This document shows positions 48,841-60,979 of a stretch of 64,000 nt of DNA, piece by piece; the first letter of the stretch is position 1, and every line of letters begins with the position of its first letter. The translations under genes were made by a program, and so were the position numbers. The stretch comes from Phylloscopus collybita (taxonomy: Eukaryota; Chordata; Aves; Passeriformes; Phylloscopidae). The notes beneath the pieces are model-generated. The model was not told the origin of the DNA. It saw nothing but the letters and a program-made list of their open reading frames with translations, and ran no database searches. Location of the stretch: assembly GCA_027886175.1 (NCBI GenBank), contig JAJNNQ010000075.1, forward strand, positions 86,035,001 through 86,099,000, read 5' to 3'.

Positions 48841-51008
48841 CTTGTTCACTGAAGGGAGGTGACTGAACAAGCTGCTGCACTTCACAGCAGTGCTTTGACT
48901 CTCTGTGAAACTGTAATAAAGCTCCAAGTGGGAAAAAAACATTGTCAAAACGTCCTGAAATTATTTCCACTCAAACTTGGATAAGGCAGACACCAGCTTT
49001 CCTCATAGACACCCCCTCCTCATCAGCAACACTCACTACAGAGCAAAGCCCCATCATCCAGGAATTATTGATATTCCTGCAACTATTTCATCATCTGTTT
49101 TTTTAAGAGAAAGATGTGAATGAGGACATGTATGCTGGATTTTTACTTCTCAAACTTGTTTAGCAGCAGTGGAAGCAACAGGTGGGAAGTAACCAGCCAG
49201 CCGTGACCTGCTAGCTCTCCCAAAGCTGCATCTGGCCGTGGTTGGAGGGAAATCAGTGGCTGGAGGCTCAGCATGGGAACTGCTCACCTACATCATTTCT
49301 ACTTTCAGGGCTTCAGAGAGTTCACAAATGAGTGCTGCTCCCATGAGTAAGGAGGTCCTCACCTGCTCAGCCTGCCTTTTTCAAGTAACAGCCCAGATGA
49401 GTCATAGCAAAGATTGCAGTGTCTGTGTCTTTTTTTAGTGAGTTATAAGTTCTCATGGCCACTTTTTTCCTCCCTGAAACTTGGCCCTTCTCTACCACAA
49501 CTGCAGAAACTACCAGCAAATATGGCTTTGCAAGCCTGGTACTCTGGGACAGCAGTGCCCCAACTGCTGACTAGACAGGCCACAGGTTCTTCTCGCCACA
49601 CGAGTACCACACACCTCACCTTTCCTGAGCATCACACGTCACACGCAGATGGAAGAGCCAACCTGTGTACGTGCAGACAGCTCAGCACTTCTCAGAAACA
49701 CTGCCTCTGTTGTAGGCACTCAGACAAGCCTGTGCCCAACTCTGCTTTCCACTAAGGCCATCAGAAGGATGATGCTGAGCTGGTGGTACCAGAGAAAATA
49801 ATTTTCCAAGAGCTCTTGGAATTCATTATAGAAACTACTCACAAGCACTGATTTTTCTGGATATCAAGCCAATTGCCAGCTTTCCTGAGGGCTTGGCAGC
49901 CTGTCCTCTCCCACTGAGAGAGCTCACACCTGGGCCTCCTGATACAGAAAAGACCATCACAAAACACAGATGGGGCTGCACTGCCTCAGCTGCAAAAGCA
50001 CTGACAAGACCAGCACTGAAGAGTAGCCCACTGCCTGCTTTGAAGGGCTCTTTAAGCAGGCAACAAGGACCAAGCCAGAAGCCTTAGAAATTGCCCCATT
50101 GGGACTTTACTTGTCAGAGCAAATCTAGTGTCATACACCAACAAAGTCTAAATGCCTTGAAAATAGAAAGTTTCCAGTTAGACAATCATCTTGATTTTTA
50201 TCAAAGCCACTTTTCTAGGATTTTACCACTTGAGGAGATATTTATCACTGAAGTGTTAATGGCTTAAGTATCACTTGTGTCCATAGTAAGAGATTATTTC
50301 AGCCTACATTGACAAGACAAAGTTTCCTCCTCAGAACTAGAGCAACAGTAATCCCAGCACAGCACTGCTGTTACCCCTTCTGACCTCTGTTGCCAGCCAA
50401 AAATGTAGGGAGTGGTAAACTTCCATTACAAGCAGATTTGGTAGCTGAATGGGGTGTTCCCTTCTTTCCTTGCAAAGAATGCACAAATTCCTTTTTTCTA
50501 CCCCCCCAACGATGATCACAGGAGAGATCAAACAAGCGATGTATTTGCTCCCATTCCCATGTCACCTTTTGAAATTCATTTAAACTCTGTTTAAAAGCCT
50601 CTTCAAGCTTTTAACAGTGGCCCTGGCTATTCCTGCTGCAGGACTCAAGGACACTGCCAGTTGTGGGCCACTGACCCTTTCTGTGCCAGAAATTACTGCT
50701 CTGCAGAGTGGACAGCTGAGCACAGCATATATTGCTCCCAAACCACCTCCAGTAACAGGCTGGTGTGCTAGCAAGCCTGACAATACCAGGCATTAATAGG
50801 TCTGCTCAGTTCCTGCAGCAGATACATAGCCCCTTCATTAACAGCTTCAGCTGCCAACACAAGAGTCAGCAGATTTTGTTTTCCTGAGAATCACCCTCAG
50901 ATCACTGGCTCTTACATCCTCACAACCCCTGTCTGCAGCTGAACTTCTCCCTCAGGCCAGCATGACCATTCCTGCTATCCCACTGCAAGCTGATGCTACT
51001 GGGGGTTT
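48841..51008. other. Intergenic DNA, nothing recognised
   Basis: Ordinary composition with short open frames only. I see no repeat family or exon. Confidence 0.5.
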
Positions 51009-51169
51009 AAAAAAAAAAAAAAAAAAAAAAGGAAAGAAAAAGAAGGGAAAGACAGAGACAGGCAAAAAGTGGAAATTGGGGAAAGAAAAAAAAAAGAAGA
51101 AAGGGGGAAAGGGAGGAAAAATAAGGAAAAAAGGGGAAAGCGGGGGGGAAATGGGGGGAGGGAAAGGGA
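51009..51169 (+). repeat. Polypurine tract with A22 and G-quadruplex motif
   Basis: A22 (51009-51030) is followed by almost uninterrupted A/G sequence to 51169, with only a few C or T bases. The last part has five G runs (51133-51136, 51142-51148, 51153-51158, 51160-51162, 51166-51168) with short spacers, meeting the usual G-quadruplex pattern on the + strand. Confidence 0.88.
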
Positions 51170-52272
51170 TCGCTGTCAGGGGAGATGAAGGATACTGGGT
51201 TTGTGTCTCCTTGGGCAGCTCACTTCATAGTTAGGAAGAAGGAACAGAGAAAAGGGGAGAACTGGAAAGTGTGTTCCGTAGTAGCTAGCCATTAGGACAG
51301 ACATCCTCAATCATTACAAGAACACCATCATTTTTCCTTCCTCAATCCTTTCACACTTGAAAAGTCAACAGCCAGCTGAAGCCCCTGCTGCCCATCGCTT
51401 GTGAGGGAGGGGTTCCAGTATTTCCACCTTCAGGTAGCATTAGGTGTCTTAACTCTTTCCTACTTCTGCCACTAAAGGGGAGCAGTGTGTGCAGATTCTC
51501 CCTCCACCACCAGTTTCAGTGAGGTTGTGTCTGTTTGCAGCTTGACCTCAGTCTATTTGTGTCTGCAGCAAACCTTGCTGAAATCAATAGAAAAGATCTC
51601 CAATTAAGGTGGGAATTAAATTCCTTCTCTTTCCAAGCAGCCTTGAAGTACTTCTTTCTGTTCTTTAACACTGCTGCATCCTTCATGCAAGGAGGGGGAT
51701 GAAATGGCCTCTTCTACTCACTTTCACCAAAGTGAAAATAGGGGAGGATGAGCCTGATCTGAAAATTGTACTCCAATATGTCTTGTCCCAAATAAGGCCA
51801 AGAGATGTTTTCAAGAGGTTTACTTCTGTCTTCTTCTGTTGGGATTTTAAGGCTGCTCACAAGAGTATCATTATTAAATCAGGTTTCTGGTTTTTTACAG
51901 GGTAGATGCTTGTGGCTTAAGAAATACTTGATCCTTTCCCATGAAGGGGAGAAATTATGTGTGCTTCCTTCAGGTATGGGATAGGATTTCCCCCCTGCTG
52001 CCCCAGCTCTAGGAATCCAAACTAAACATGGCCTTATCTGGTTTTGCAGAGATCAAGATGTTTTCAAGGCTGAGTATCATGTGCTGTCATGACTTTTGTG
52101 AAAAAGAAGAGTACTGAATGCTTAGGAAAGCAATGCTCCTAAATACTTCTAAACACTTGGACACTAAAAGCACTTACTGCATTAGTTTCTTCCTTACCAT
52201 GATGCCTTTTAGGCTGGTCAAAACCTCAATGTTAAGATATAATAATCAGGACTTGTTTAGTACATTCTAACA
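51170..52272. other. Intergenic DNA between purine tracts
   Basis: No gene was recognised. A sequence like a degraded CTCF site (CCACTAAAGGGGAGCAG) occurs near 51470 but has several mismatches. Confidence 0.45.
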
Positions 52273-52310
52273 GAAAAAAAAAAGAAAAAAGAAAGAAAAA
52301 AGAAAGAAAA

Positions 52311-52406
<96 letters not shown>

Positions 52407-52421
52407 AGAAAAAGAAGAGGG
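52273..52421 (+). repeat. (GAAA)n microsatellite, about 150 bp
   Basis: Pure GAAA units run from 52313 to 52404 (23 units), flanked by imperfect A5G/A6G units on the left and AAG-rich sequence on the right. Long GAAA arrays are usually length-variable and can form triplex DNA. Confidence 0.95.
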
Positions 52422-52671
52422 AGTTCCCATGTTACTGTACTTTTTAAAAATCTTAATCCTGCTTGCTTTTGCACTGCACCAACAGCTGACTCAGAAGGCC
52501 CTGAACTATTCTGCTTGTTGACTGGGCTCAGTAAAGGAAAAAGCAAACAGCTACGTTATGAAGAGTCTGTTAGATACCCAGATTATTCTCATTTTTTGCC
52601 AGTGTTGCTAATAAAAACACAAAAGTGACAGGCCCATGAATACTCCCTTTAGTAATGTTCAATATCCCAGA

Positions 52672-52752
52672 GCCTGAAATCCATGACAGAGTAATTATTA
52701 TCTCTGTTTTGTTTCCCAGGGAAGCTGAGGCCAGTAGCACAGCTGGGAATCT
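52672..52752 (-). mobile_element. Possible MIR-type ancient SINE relic
   Basis: The + strand GAGTAATTATTATCTCTGTT, followed by CCCAGGGAAGCTGAGGCCAG and AGCACAGCTGGGAAT, resembles the reverse complement of the MIR/tRNA-SINE core (attattatc...tgttt...gaaactgaggc...cacagct). The match is short and diverged, and other origins are possible. Confidence 0.3.
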
Positions 52753-53980
52753 CCTACACTTCCAGACTGCCAGCCCAGCATCCCCACTAGAAACTGTCCC
52801 TTTCCTGTCTCCGACCTGCCTCTGGACCCTCAAGCAAGAGGCTGCCCCAAGAGGGAGAAGCAAGGAGCCAGCCCGTGACTCACCTGCTCCCAGACTAGTT
52901 TCAGCCATCTCTCTCCTCCAGCAGGGAGGGAGAGGGGCTGTGCCAGCTCCCCACCCGCACGGGCTGGGGCAGTGCGAGACCTCAGAGCTTTGTGAGTGCA
53001 CAGGGCTGGTTCGGCTGCAGCCGGGCTCAGCCACAGGCACGGTGAGGAGGGGCTGTGCCAGCACACACCAGTGCCTTTCCCAAGCCCTGCTGAAGCAGAC
53101 AGCACCAGGTGTGCTGCTGAACCAGACCGGGCGCGGCTCTCATCCATTACAGCCAGTCTCCAAGATCCTTCACCTTGAGTCAGCCGCTGGCAGGGCTCCC
53201 GGAGAGGCAGTCTGCTTTGCATCTCCCATCCCAGGGCAGCCCTGGCAGTTGGGAGAGGGTGGGCACACAGTGCTTCACCTCTGTTCTAGGACAGCATTAC
53301 AAATCCTTTTGGCTAGTGTACACTTCTATAGGAGGGAATAAACAGTGTCTAGAAGCCACTGAAGCAAAACAGGGTTTAAACTTCTGGGATAAACATGCAC
53401 CAGCCCATATGAAGGCACTGCTATGAGCTAACCGGTTTTTATCTGGTTAGCACTGTGCTCTTCGATTAATTACAGAGGAGCATGTCCACACCGCGGTTTC
53501 TCGGTGATTTAGTCAACTCAACTTTCCAAAACACTTTTAACTAATGCAGTCACAAGTGAATATGTAGAAACATATTTCATGATCAGGGACAGCAGAGTAC
53601 AGTCAGGACTCTCAGGCACACAGTGCACATACACCCTTCAAAATGCATTACAGAAACTCACTGGGGCTGCTTACACTACCCATGCCCGTGCCAACCCTCC
53701 TGCAGGGGCTGCTGCACTCCCCAGTGTTGCTGGGGGAAAGGGGTACATGCCTGGGTCTTATTTGCCTTCTGTTAGAAAGGGTAACTTTAAGTCTAAACTG
53801 CTGAGGAAGGTTTGTGTTCAGTCCCCAGCCTGCAAAAGGAAGGTAACAAACAGCTGAGGAGCAGTAGCATCTTAAACAGCTGCAGCTGTTTCCCCAGTGA
53901 ACGTGATTCAGAGCCACAGTGTTCAAGAGCTGAAGCTCAGAACATAGCAACGATTCTTGCAAAATATTTTGCTTCTTGTC

Positions 53981-54010
53981 TTTTTTTTTTTTTTTTTTCT
54001 TCTTCTTCTC
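53981..54010 (+). repeat. T18 with (CTT)n pyrimidine tract
   Basis: Eighteen T bases (53981-53998) continue as CTTCTTCTTCTC. A simple pyrimidine tract. Confidence 0.85.
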
Positions 54011-54829
54011 CCCCACACAGCTTTTTAACCTCTTGGTGCCTATGCTGAGTTCCTCCCAAAAATAGGTTTCAGGGTGGAACATACTTGCCACTTGATCCAT
54101 GGCTTGCTAAATTTAGCCAAACACAGACTGCCTGTATAAGATGGGTCTCTTGAAATGTCAGTAGCCACAAGTAAAGTTGCCAATGTCATCCAGGAAGTGG
54201 GAGACCACGGCAGTTATAATTTTTACTTAAAATAATAATAAAAAGAAACTTTCATACTCTGTGGAGATGCAACCATAAATTTGATTCCAAAAAGTAGACA
54301 GAGTAAAGAAAAGACAGACTTCAACAAAGCAGCACTTGAGCCAGAAGAAAACCTTTGTTTTAACATATGTAGAAGAGATTAACTCTTTGTATTTGACTAG
54401 AATCATTAAAAGCTGAATTAGAACAACCCATCTCAACTGGCTTTTGGCATAACAGAGTTAAAGTAGAAAACAAACTGATCGTCTAGAGGAAGAAAGGACT
54501 TGAAAGGAAAAGAATACACCAACATAATGCACAATTCCACCTTCTTAAGTTATTCAGTGTTTGATGTCAACCTCTAACTTTATAAATACATGACTTTTGA
54601 AAAAATGTCAAATACCTAACTGGTCCTTCATTCAACAAGACACTGTGATCCAAAAAAAACCACTTTTCCCCAGGAGAAATGTAGAAAACTTAGCAGGGAT
54701 GACACCACAGGCTGCTAAAAAGCCTTTCTTTTGCAATCCCTAGGCAGTTTTTCCCCCGTGCTCCTTGCAGCATCTCAAGGAGCCAAGTTCTGCCACTCAG
54801 CATCAGCCTAACTATAAATATTCCCAAAG

Positions 54830-54834
<5 letters not shown>

Positions 54835-54868
<34 letters not shown>
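54835..54868 (+). repeat. (TA)17 microsatellite
   Basis: Seventeen uninterrupted TA dinucleotides. Self-complementary, so able to extrude as a cruciform; likely polymorphic in length. Confidence 0.95.
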
Positions 54869-54870
<2 letters not shown>

Positions 54871-57787
54871 CAGTTATCTGTGAATTTAAGCTGATGTTTA
54901 AGGAATTAAAAATAAACAATACACTTCTTTTAAAATTATCTGGCAACAGGATCTTTAGAACCAGAGAAGCTCCTGTAGATGGAGTATCAGATCCGTCTAC
55001 CTCTCCATGAAGGAGAAGGCAGGAACCTGAACCAGTAATAATGCTTCCAGCCTCTTCTTCTCCCACTTCCATCCTTCCTAAATGGAAAGTAAGAGCTGCT
55101 AGTGAGGCCACGTCAGTCAGGGGTCAGACCTTAAGGCAAGCAAGTTCTGAATGAACTCTCTCTGCTCCATTTACAAATTCCCCCCCCTGCATCCACAAAC
55201 AACCCTGCCTAGACTCTGTTAGGTCTTACAGAAACTACCCCAGTTGTAAATAAGCCCCTATGTATCAGCATGTAACTCTGGTCACCTGCTACACATTCAG
55301 AAATGTGAATCACTTGCTGCAGCTCAGCAGGAATCTAAGCATGAGTGCAATTAAGGACTTTTTAGCATGCAAAATCATCATGGTTTGCACCCAAAGTACA
55401 TAGAAAAGCTAAGCAAAAGCAGAGCTCAGCTGGCCCAGGGCTGCTGAGATTCCTATCCCAAGATGTACAAATGAGGGCCTAAAACCTGGAGGAAGTTAGA
55501 AAGCATGTCTGAATGTGGGGCTCTGAGATGAGGCTGGGGTATGGGTACATCCAGGCTCAAGAACTGTCTTGTTATGTTGGCAGAAGTGATGTCTCATATG
55601 TCAGCCAGTAAAACGTGATATTGCACTCTCCGGGCAAACAGAGACCCTGGCCTTTAAGATGTCTTTGGGGAATAACCTGTTGCATCTCAAATTTAGCTTA
55701 CTATCTGGGTGACACAGAGCTATTTTCAAGATGAAGATGCCTGAACTTATCCTCCCAAAGACCGAAGCAATGGAATGAGAGATTAACTGTGAAAAAATGT
55801 ATACATATGGAGAAATAGGGCTGTTATTCAATATCATGCAACATTTTCTCATTTGAAGAGCTGCCTGACTCTTCAGATAGATAAGCTTCTGGCTGTGATG
55901 GGATAGTTGTGGGAAGGGATAATGCAGGGTTCCAGACAGCTGTGGGACCAGAAAGTGTCCACTATGCAACCACTGGTAGAGATGCTGCGGTGTTTTGTCA
56001 TCAGTATTTTGCAGAACTCTCCATAAATTGTTGACCTACTTGCCCAAAGTCACAGGTGATTATCTTCACATTCAATATAAATTTGTAAGATGTGGGTGTC
56101 ACTGATACTGAGACAGTGTAACTTGCATCCTTTCTGACATTTAGTGATCAGTAAAATAATCCTAACTATCTGCAGAGAATGATTGTGGCACGAAAAAGGG
56201 AAAGATGCATGACTAAAACTGGTGGGTGGAGCCAACAGCATCAAAATTGTGCTGATTCATTTTCCCCCTATTTTATATTTTAAATTTAAGCTCTTTTCTT
56301 CTGCCTACTAAATATCTCTAGCATCAACTGAAGATTCAGCAGATATATAGTTTCACAATCCCCAAGGCAGCAACATAAAAACATTCACCTTTTTTTTCAG
56401 CTTGCTTAGAAATTTTGGAGTCCTGATGACTGCGGCACAAATCAGGAAACTCAACAGAATTTCTTAGAGATGTTCACCAGAATAAAAGCTGCAAGCTAAA
56501 AGGAAAGCAGGGCCTTTATTCTTAAATAATTCTTATTTAATTCTAATATCTAGCAATCAGTTGGATGAAAATCTCTCTTTGTTTAACATTCAACAGTTGC
56601 TGTTCTATTAATGCCTCCATAAACTACTAATCTGGGTTCCCCAAGGAAGACTTCCAGCAAGAAAACTCTGAAAGAAGTATCAGATCTTAAAAACTGTGGG
56701 TGTTTTTCCTGTAAGAGGTGGGAGAGAGGGATGGAGCAGAGGGTTCAGAAGCACTTTCCAAAGTTTTCAGAGGCCTTGCATAGTTGCACACACTCTTCAG
56801 TTTCAGAGCTCCTGGCTGGCAGCTTCTACTTTTCACAGCCAAATGCAGCTACAAGCTGTGCAGGTGCATGAACCCCCCAAGCAGCATGAGGAGGACAAGC
56901 CCAGCAGGGAAATGCAGGGCATAGTCTGAGCAGATATTGTCAGATTTGTACACCTGCAAACTTCCAATCATAAGAAACAGACCTGAAGCATCATACTGGG
57001 CCAGAGCTCCTTGGGGTGCTAACAGCTTCAGAACCTGAGGCAGAGCCTTTGACTGCAAAGGCTCTTCCTGTTTGTGTTGTAAATGTCACTGTCTGTTAAG
57101 AAGAGAGAGAACTGCCCAAGCCATGGCAGCATCACTCAGGTTACACTACTGTCTTGGCCAGCAGTGGGGTAAAACAGCCATCATTTAGTCCAGTGCAAAT
57201 GTTATTCTCATTAAGCTTGTGCCAAGTGATTTGCTAGTTCAGCTAATCTGAATTGGCTGTGGGTACCCGAATGCCAAATAAGCACTTTCCCCTCTTTAAT
57301 TATAGTCTTCATGTTTCATGATTTAGGTTGCTCCTGTCATTGTTTGCAAGGAGGATGGGGTTGCATAACAGTGTGTAACATGATACAGCTGCAGACGGGG
57401 CTGCTCAACCAGCACAAGCCCAAATAGAGAACAGCTTCTTCTGTTAACCAGCAGCTGAACGACAGCAGGGAAATCTCACCCATCCCTTTTCCACTGGTAG
57501 GGGAAAGGGAAGGCCTGTGGGCTGTCCCTTTAGTGTGTTTATATCCAGCTCATCACAGCCACCAACATATCAGTGAGATTCAACATCATTCTCTCTGGTG
57601 AGTTCTTCCTGGAAGAAAAACCCAAACTGGTTCTGTGTGGAAAGTTGCTTTTGGTGATAGTTCTACCATCTTTATTTGAAGAAAATGGGAAAGTCACCCC
57701 AACGATTTCACTTTTCACTCACCAAGTGTCAAACGTAGTAGGTCTCCCTCAGGCAAAAATCCAGCCTGTGTCAGCAGGACTATTGGG
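54869..57787. other. Intergenic DNA, nothing recognised
   Basis: AT-rich with only short open frames. A GACCTACTTGCCCAAAGTCA stretch near 56032 faintly recalls the MIR core but is too short to call. Confidence 0.45.
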
Positions 57788-57842
57788 TTTGTTTTTGTTT
57801 TGTTTTGTTTTGTTTTGTTTTGTTTTGTTTTGTTTTGTTTTG
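57788..57842 (+). repeat. (GTTTT)n pentanucleotide microsatellite
   Basis: Nine perfect GTTTT units (57797-57841) are preceded by imperfect GTTT/GTTTTT units. A typical length-variable pentanucleotide array. Confidence 0.95.
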
Positions 57843-58267
57843 TACAAGGCCTGTAGGATCCATTCCAGCAACTCTTCAGCCATCATGTTTGGGTCCAGGA
57901 TTAGTCCTAACTTGACCAGATCTTTGTACTTCTGAGGGAAATTCTGTGGGAAGAAGGGACAGTATTACTTTATGGTTTTCTGTGCCTTACAAGAGGATCT
58001 GAGATCAGAGCCTGGGACCAATTTTTTTCCTTGCATTCTTCAACGTAGTCCCTCTGAAGTCACTGTGACCAGATAAGCTATGGAGCATAGCACAGCCTTA
58101 TGTGGATGCTTGGACAGAGTGACTTATTTTTAGCTCAAAGCTCTACCTTAAGGGTTGTCTGTTTTAACAATCCAGAATAGCCCTTGCTGGTACCTAAGAA
58201 AATAAATCAGTTTAAAATCATACAACCATTTTAGAGTGTTGTAGATGCGTGTGGATGTTCATGTCAG

Positions 58268-58303
58268 TTTCTAAGGCATCTTGCAAACAGGATGCCTTAG
58301 AAA
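58268..58303. repeat. Perfect inverted repeat, 13-bp stem
   Basis: TTTCTAAGGCATC (58268-58280) and its exact reverse complement GATGCCTTAGAAA (58291-58303) are separated by a 10-base loop. Origin unknown; it could be a small palindromic transposon relic or chance. Confidence 0.85.
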
Positions 58304-58618
58304 AAGGAAGCTGCACAGATGTTGCCATTTTAAAGTCAGTGCAGTTTCTGAGGTAAAAACTACACTGCAACTTAGTGGTTGCACTGTTCTACCCAAAATA
58401 GAAATTTTAAGTATGTTCACTGTGATTCTGGAACATGAGGTGTAGGATTTGTCAAATGAAATGAACAGCTGCACATGCTCTTTGCTGTACAGACACAGAC
58501 TGAGGAATTTAGAAGCTGATGAGTGCTACTAGATATAGAAAGACCACCTGAAAACCCCACGGGTGCACACGCTCAGCAACAGAGATGTGACCTAGAAATC
58601 CTTTTCACACATGGCTCC

Positions 58619-58643
58619 TAGGTCAGTGTGTTGCACTGACCTA
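58619..58643. repeat. Perfect inverted repeat, 10-bp stem, containing AGGTCA arms
   Basis: TAGGTCAGTG (58619-58628) pairs exactly with CACTGACCTA (58634-58643) around a 5-base loop. Both arms contain AGGTCA, the nuclear-receptor half-site, in inverted orientation 11 bases apart. Confidence 0.8.
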
Positions 58644-60916
58644 TAATGGTAGCTTAGGAAAAGCAGCCCGTGTAACAGAGCAGTTTTTTAACTTGGTGCA
58701 TGCCCAAACCTGATCCAAGCACATCCCATAGCACTTTGGCTACCGAGTGTGGATTGCTATTAAACAGACTGCTGCCTACATTAGTCGGGAACATTGCTTA
58801 CTAAGTATGTTCAGACTTCTGGTTGTCTTGCACCAGCCTATTATCTGATCTTAAAAAGCTACCCGGCATTCCCCTGCTGGTGAAGGCTTTGCAGATGGCT
58901 ACGTGTCAGAACTGCAGCCATCTGCAGATCAGGTTGGTCTGCAGCTCATCATTCGCAGTTCAGGCAGCGAGAGAGGAGATGGAGAGCACAACAAAAGCAT
59001 CCAAAACACAGCCAGCTAAACATGACTTCTATGCCAGTTCAATTTCCTTGGGACTTTCCCAGCATTCTTACCCCAACTGTTCGCAGCAGTGTTAAGATTC
59101 AAGATTTCTTTTTCTGGCCCAGGCATCCTAAGAGTTTTTCAGCCTGGCTGTAAAACTATATAAACAAGGATGAAATTCTGGCCCATGTAAATCATGGCAA
59201 AACTCCCACTGATTTGCATGAAGCCAGGCTTTCTCTCCACCACCCCCCTCCACCTTCCAAAATGTATGAACCCAGATTTTAAATATATTTTATAAATAGA
59301 GCACTAAAACTGTATTTTCCAGGCTGAATAAAAAAGGGAATATCAAAGATGGTAGCCTTGCTGTTTTCAATAAACTTTCACTGAGACTGATTAACTGTGG
59401 TGGAACAACTGTTGTGATCCTGTGTTCTCACTGAGATTGTTATCAAAATTAGCAAAAGTAGTTAAGTCAAAAGAGAGAGAATGCTGTGAACAAAGTCAGG
59501 ACCCAGCTCCTGGAACTTTCTTCCAAGTGTTCTCAGAGATCCTGTTTGTGTGCTTAACTGCAATTCATCTTTCATTCTCCCCTGTTGCTTATGGACTGCA
59601 GTCCTCAGTAGGATGCTAGATTCCTTGGCAAAGAGATGCAGGCTGTGTCGGTACCATTCTTCAAACTTCACTGGTTATTAACTCATCTGCAAAATTCCTT
59701 CCAGATATCTTACTGCTTCCCCAGTGCTGCTCCAATTAGCGTACCTCCAGGCAGTCTTAAAGATTTTGGTCCTGGGGAAAAAAACAGAACTCCACAACAC
59801 TCAGTGAGCACCAGGCTTTTCAGGGAGACTGTGTTGATTCAGGGAATGCTCCCAAGGGAACAACATGCTGTACCTTGCCCGCTGATAAGCAGCAGAAAGC
59901 CATTCAGCAGGGAACTGCATGGTCCCACTTCCCAAGAAATGTAATCCCTCTAAGTCAACAGGGCAGGCAGGGCACTGATAATTTTCTCCAAACAGAGCAG
60001 ACATTATTACAGGTCTGGTAGTTAGTGAGCAAAAGTTGACACTATGTGTCTTCGTTACTACAGAAAAACTTTTCACAAACAGAGCTGTCTGAACTCTCTC
60101 CAACTGTTTGGACAAGTCCAGAGCAGTTTCTTTCTGACCTGGTCTTCTATGATCTGCAGAAAGCTGATGGAGTTCAAGGACTATGCTGTTGCTACTCTTT
60201 GTCCACCCTCTAAATCACATCTAAAGCTGTTAGGAAAGGCACGTACTTCCCTAACAGGAATTAAAGCAGGATGGGATGTGGCAGAAGCAAGGAGCAAATG
60301 ACAGGGTTTGCACCGAGTGCAGGGAAGAGGCACATTAAACCATGAAGGGTAGTGAAGAGATCTCGCCCCATTTTCTCTCCAGAGATTTGTCCCATGTTAT
60401 AAAAACACCGGGTAAAATTCTGAGCTAAGCATATTGCTTTCATATTTGAATGCACAAAATCCGTGCTGTCCCGAGGCTGGCAGGGACCAACAGCCATTAG
60501 AGGGCAGCAGGTATCTAACACATGCATTGATGGATCCCTTTTTGATACAGGATGTCCCAGCCTGCAGAACTCACTGGGCAAAACAAGACAAAAGGTATTT
60601 ACTTAGAAAAAAAAAAATCTCCTTAAAGAAGCACTGTCAGCCAAGCACCTTGCCACAGGCAGTACAGCCACAGGCTATTCTATGCCAGGAATAAAAGTGT
60701 TGTAATGTCTCATCCTGAATGAGCCATCCACCATCCTACCCAGCTATTATCCTGGAGATATAAGAAAGAATTGCATTTCTGGCAAACATCCTGACTTAAC
60801 AGCTGAATGGAAGTCTGGAGTGAAACATTCATCCCATGGGCTGCCCTCAGCTTCCAGCAACAAAAATAGAGTGGGAGGGAGGGGGAAAACCCCGAAACAA
60901 AAGCCCCGGAATACTT

Positions 60917-60979
60917 GAGCTGGGATGCTTGTGAGTTGAGCTGAGATACTTGTGACTCGAGCTGAGATACTTGTGACTC
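60917..60979 (+). repeat. Three-copy 21-bp tandem repeat
   Basis: The units GAGCTGGGATGCTTGTGAGT(T), GAGCTGAGATACTTGTGACT(C) and an identical third copy are exactly adjacent. Copies 2 and 3 are the same; copy 1 differs at four positions. The 21-bp period keeps all frames open across it. Confidence 0.92.

Larger units (their letters stand above)
52422..54834. other. Intergenic DNA with a GC-rich patch
   Basis: 52730-53240 is GC-rich and open in several frames on both strands, including 52655-53341 (+, 228 codons), but the CpG density is too low for an island and no protein family is recognisable. A T18 run followed by CTT units lies at 53981-54010. Confidence 0.45.
57843..60916. other. Intergenic DNA with two perfect hairpins
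   Basis: No gene was recognised. A 13-bp-stem inverted repeat (58268-58303), a 10-bp-stem one (58619-58643) and a CTCF-like motif (60494-60507) are the only structured elements seen. Confidence 0.5.

Noticed and set aside
48391..48948. 185-codon minus-strand open frame across the CpG island
   Set aside because: High GC reduces stop codons here, and the translation has no recognisable domain.
60917..60979. CRISPR-like array
   Set aside because: The repeats are directly adjacent with no unique spacers, and the host is a vertebrate; it is a minisatellite.
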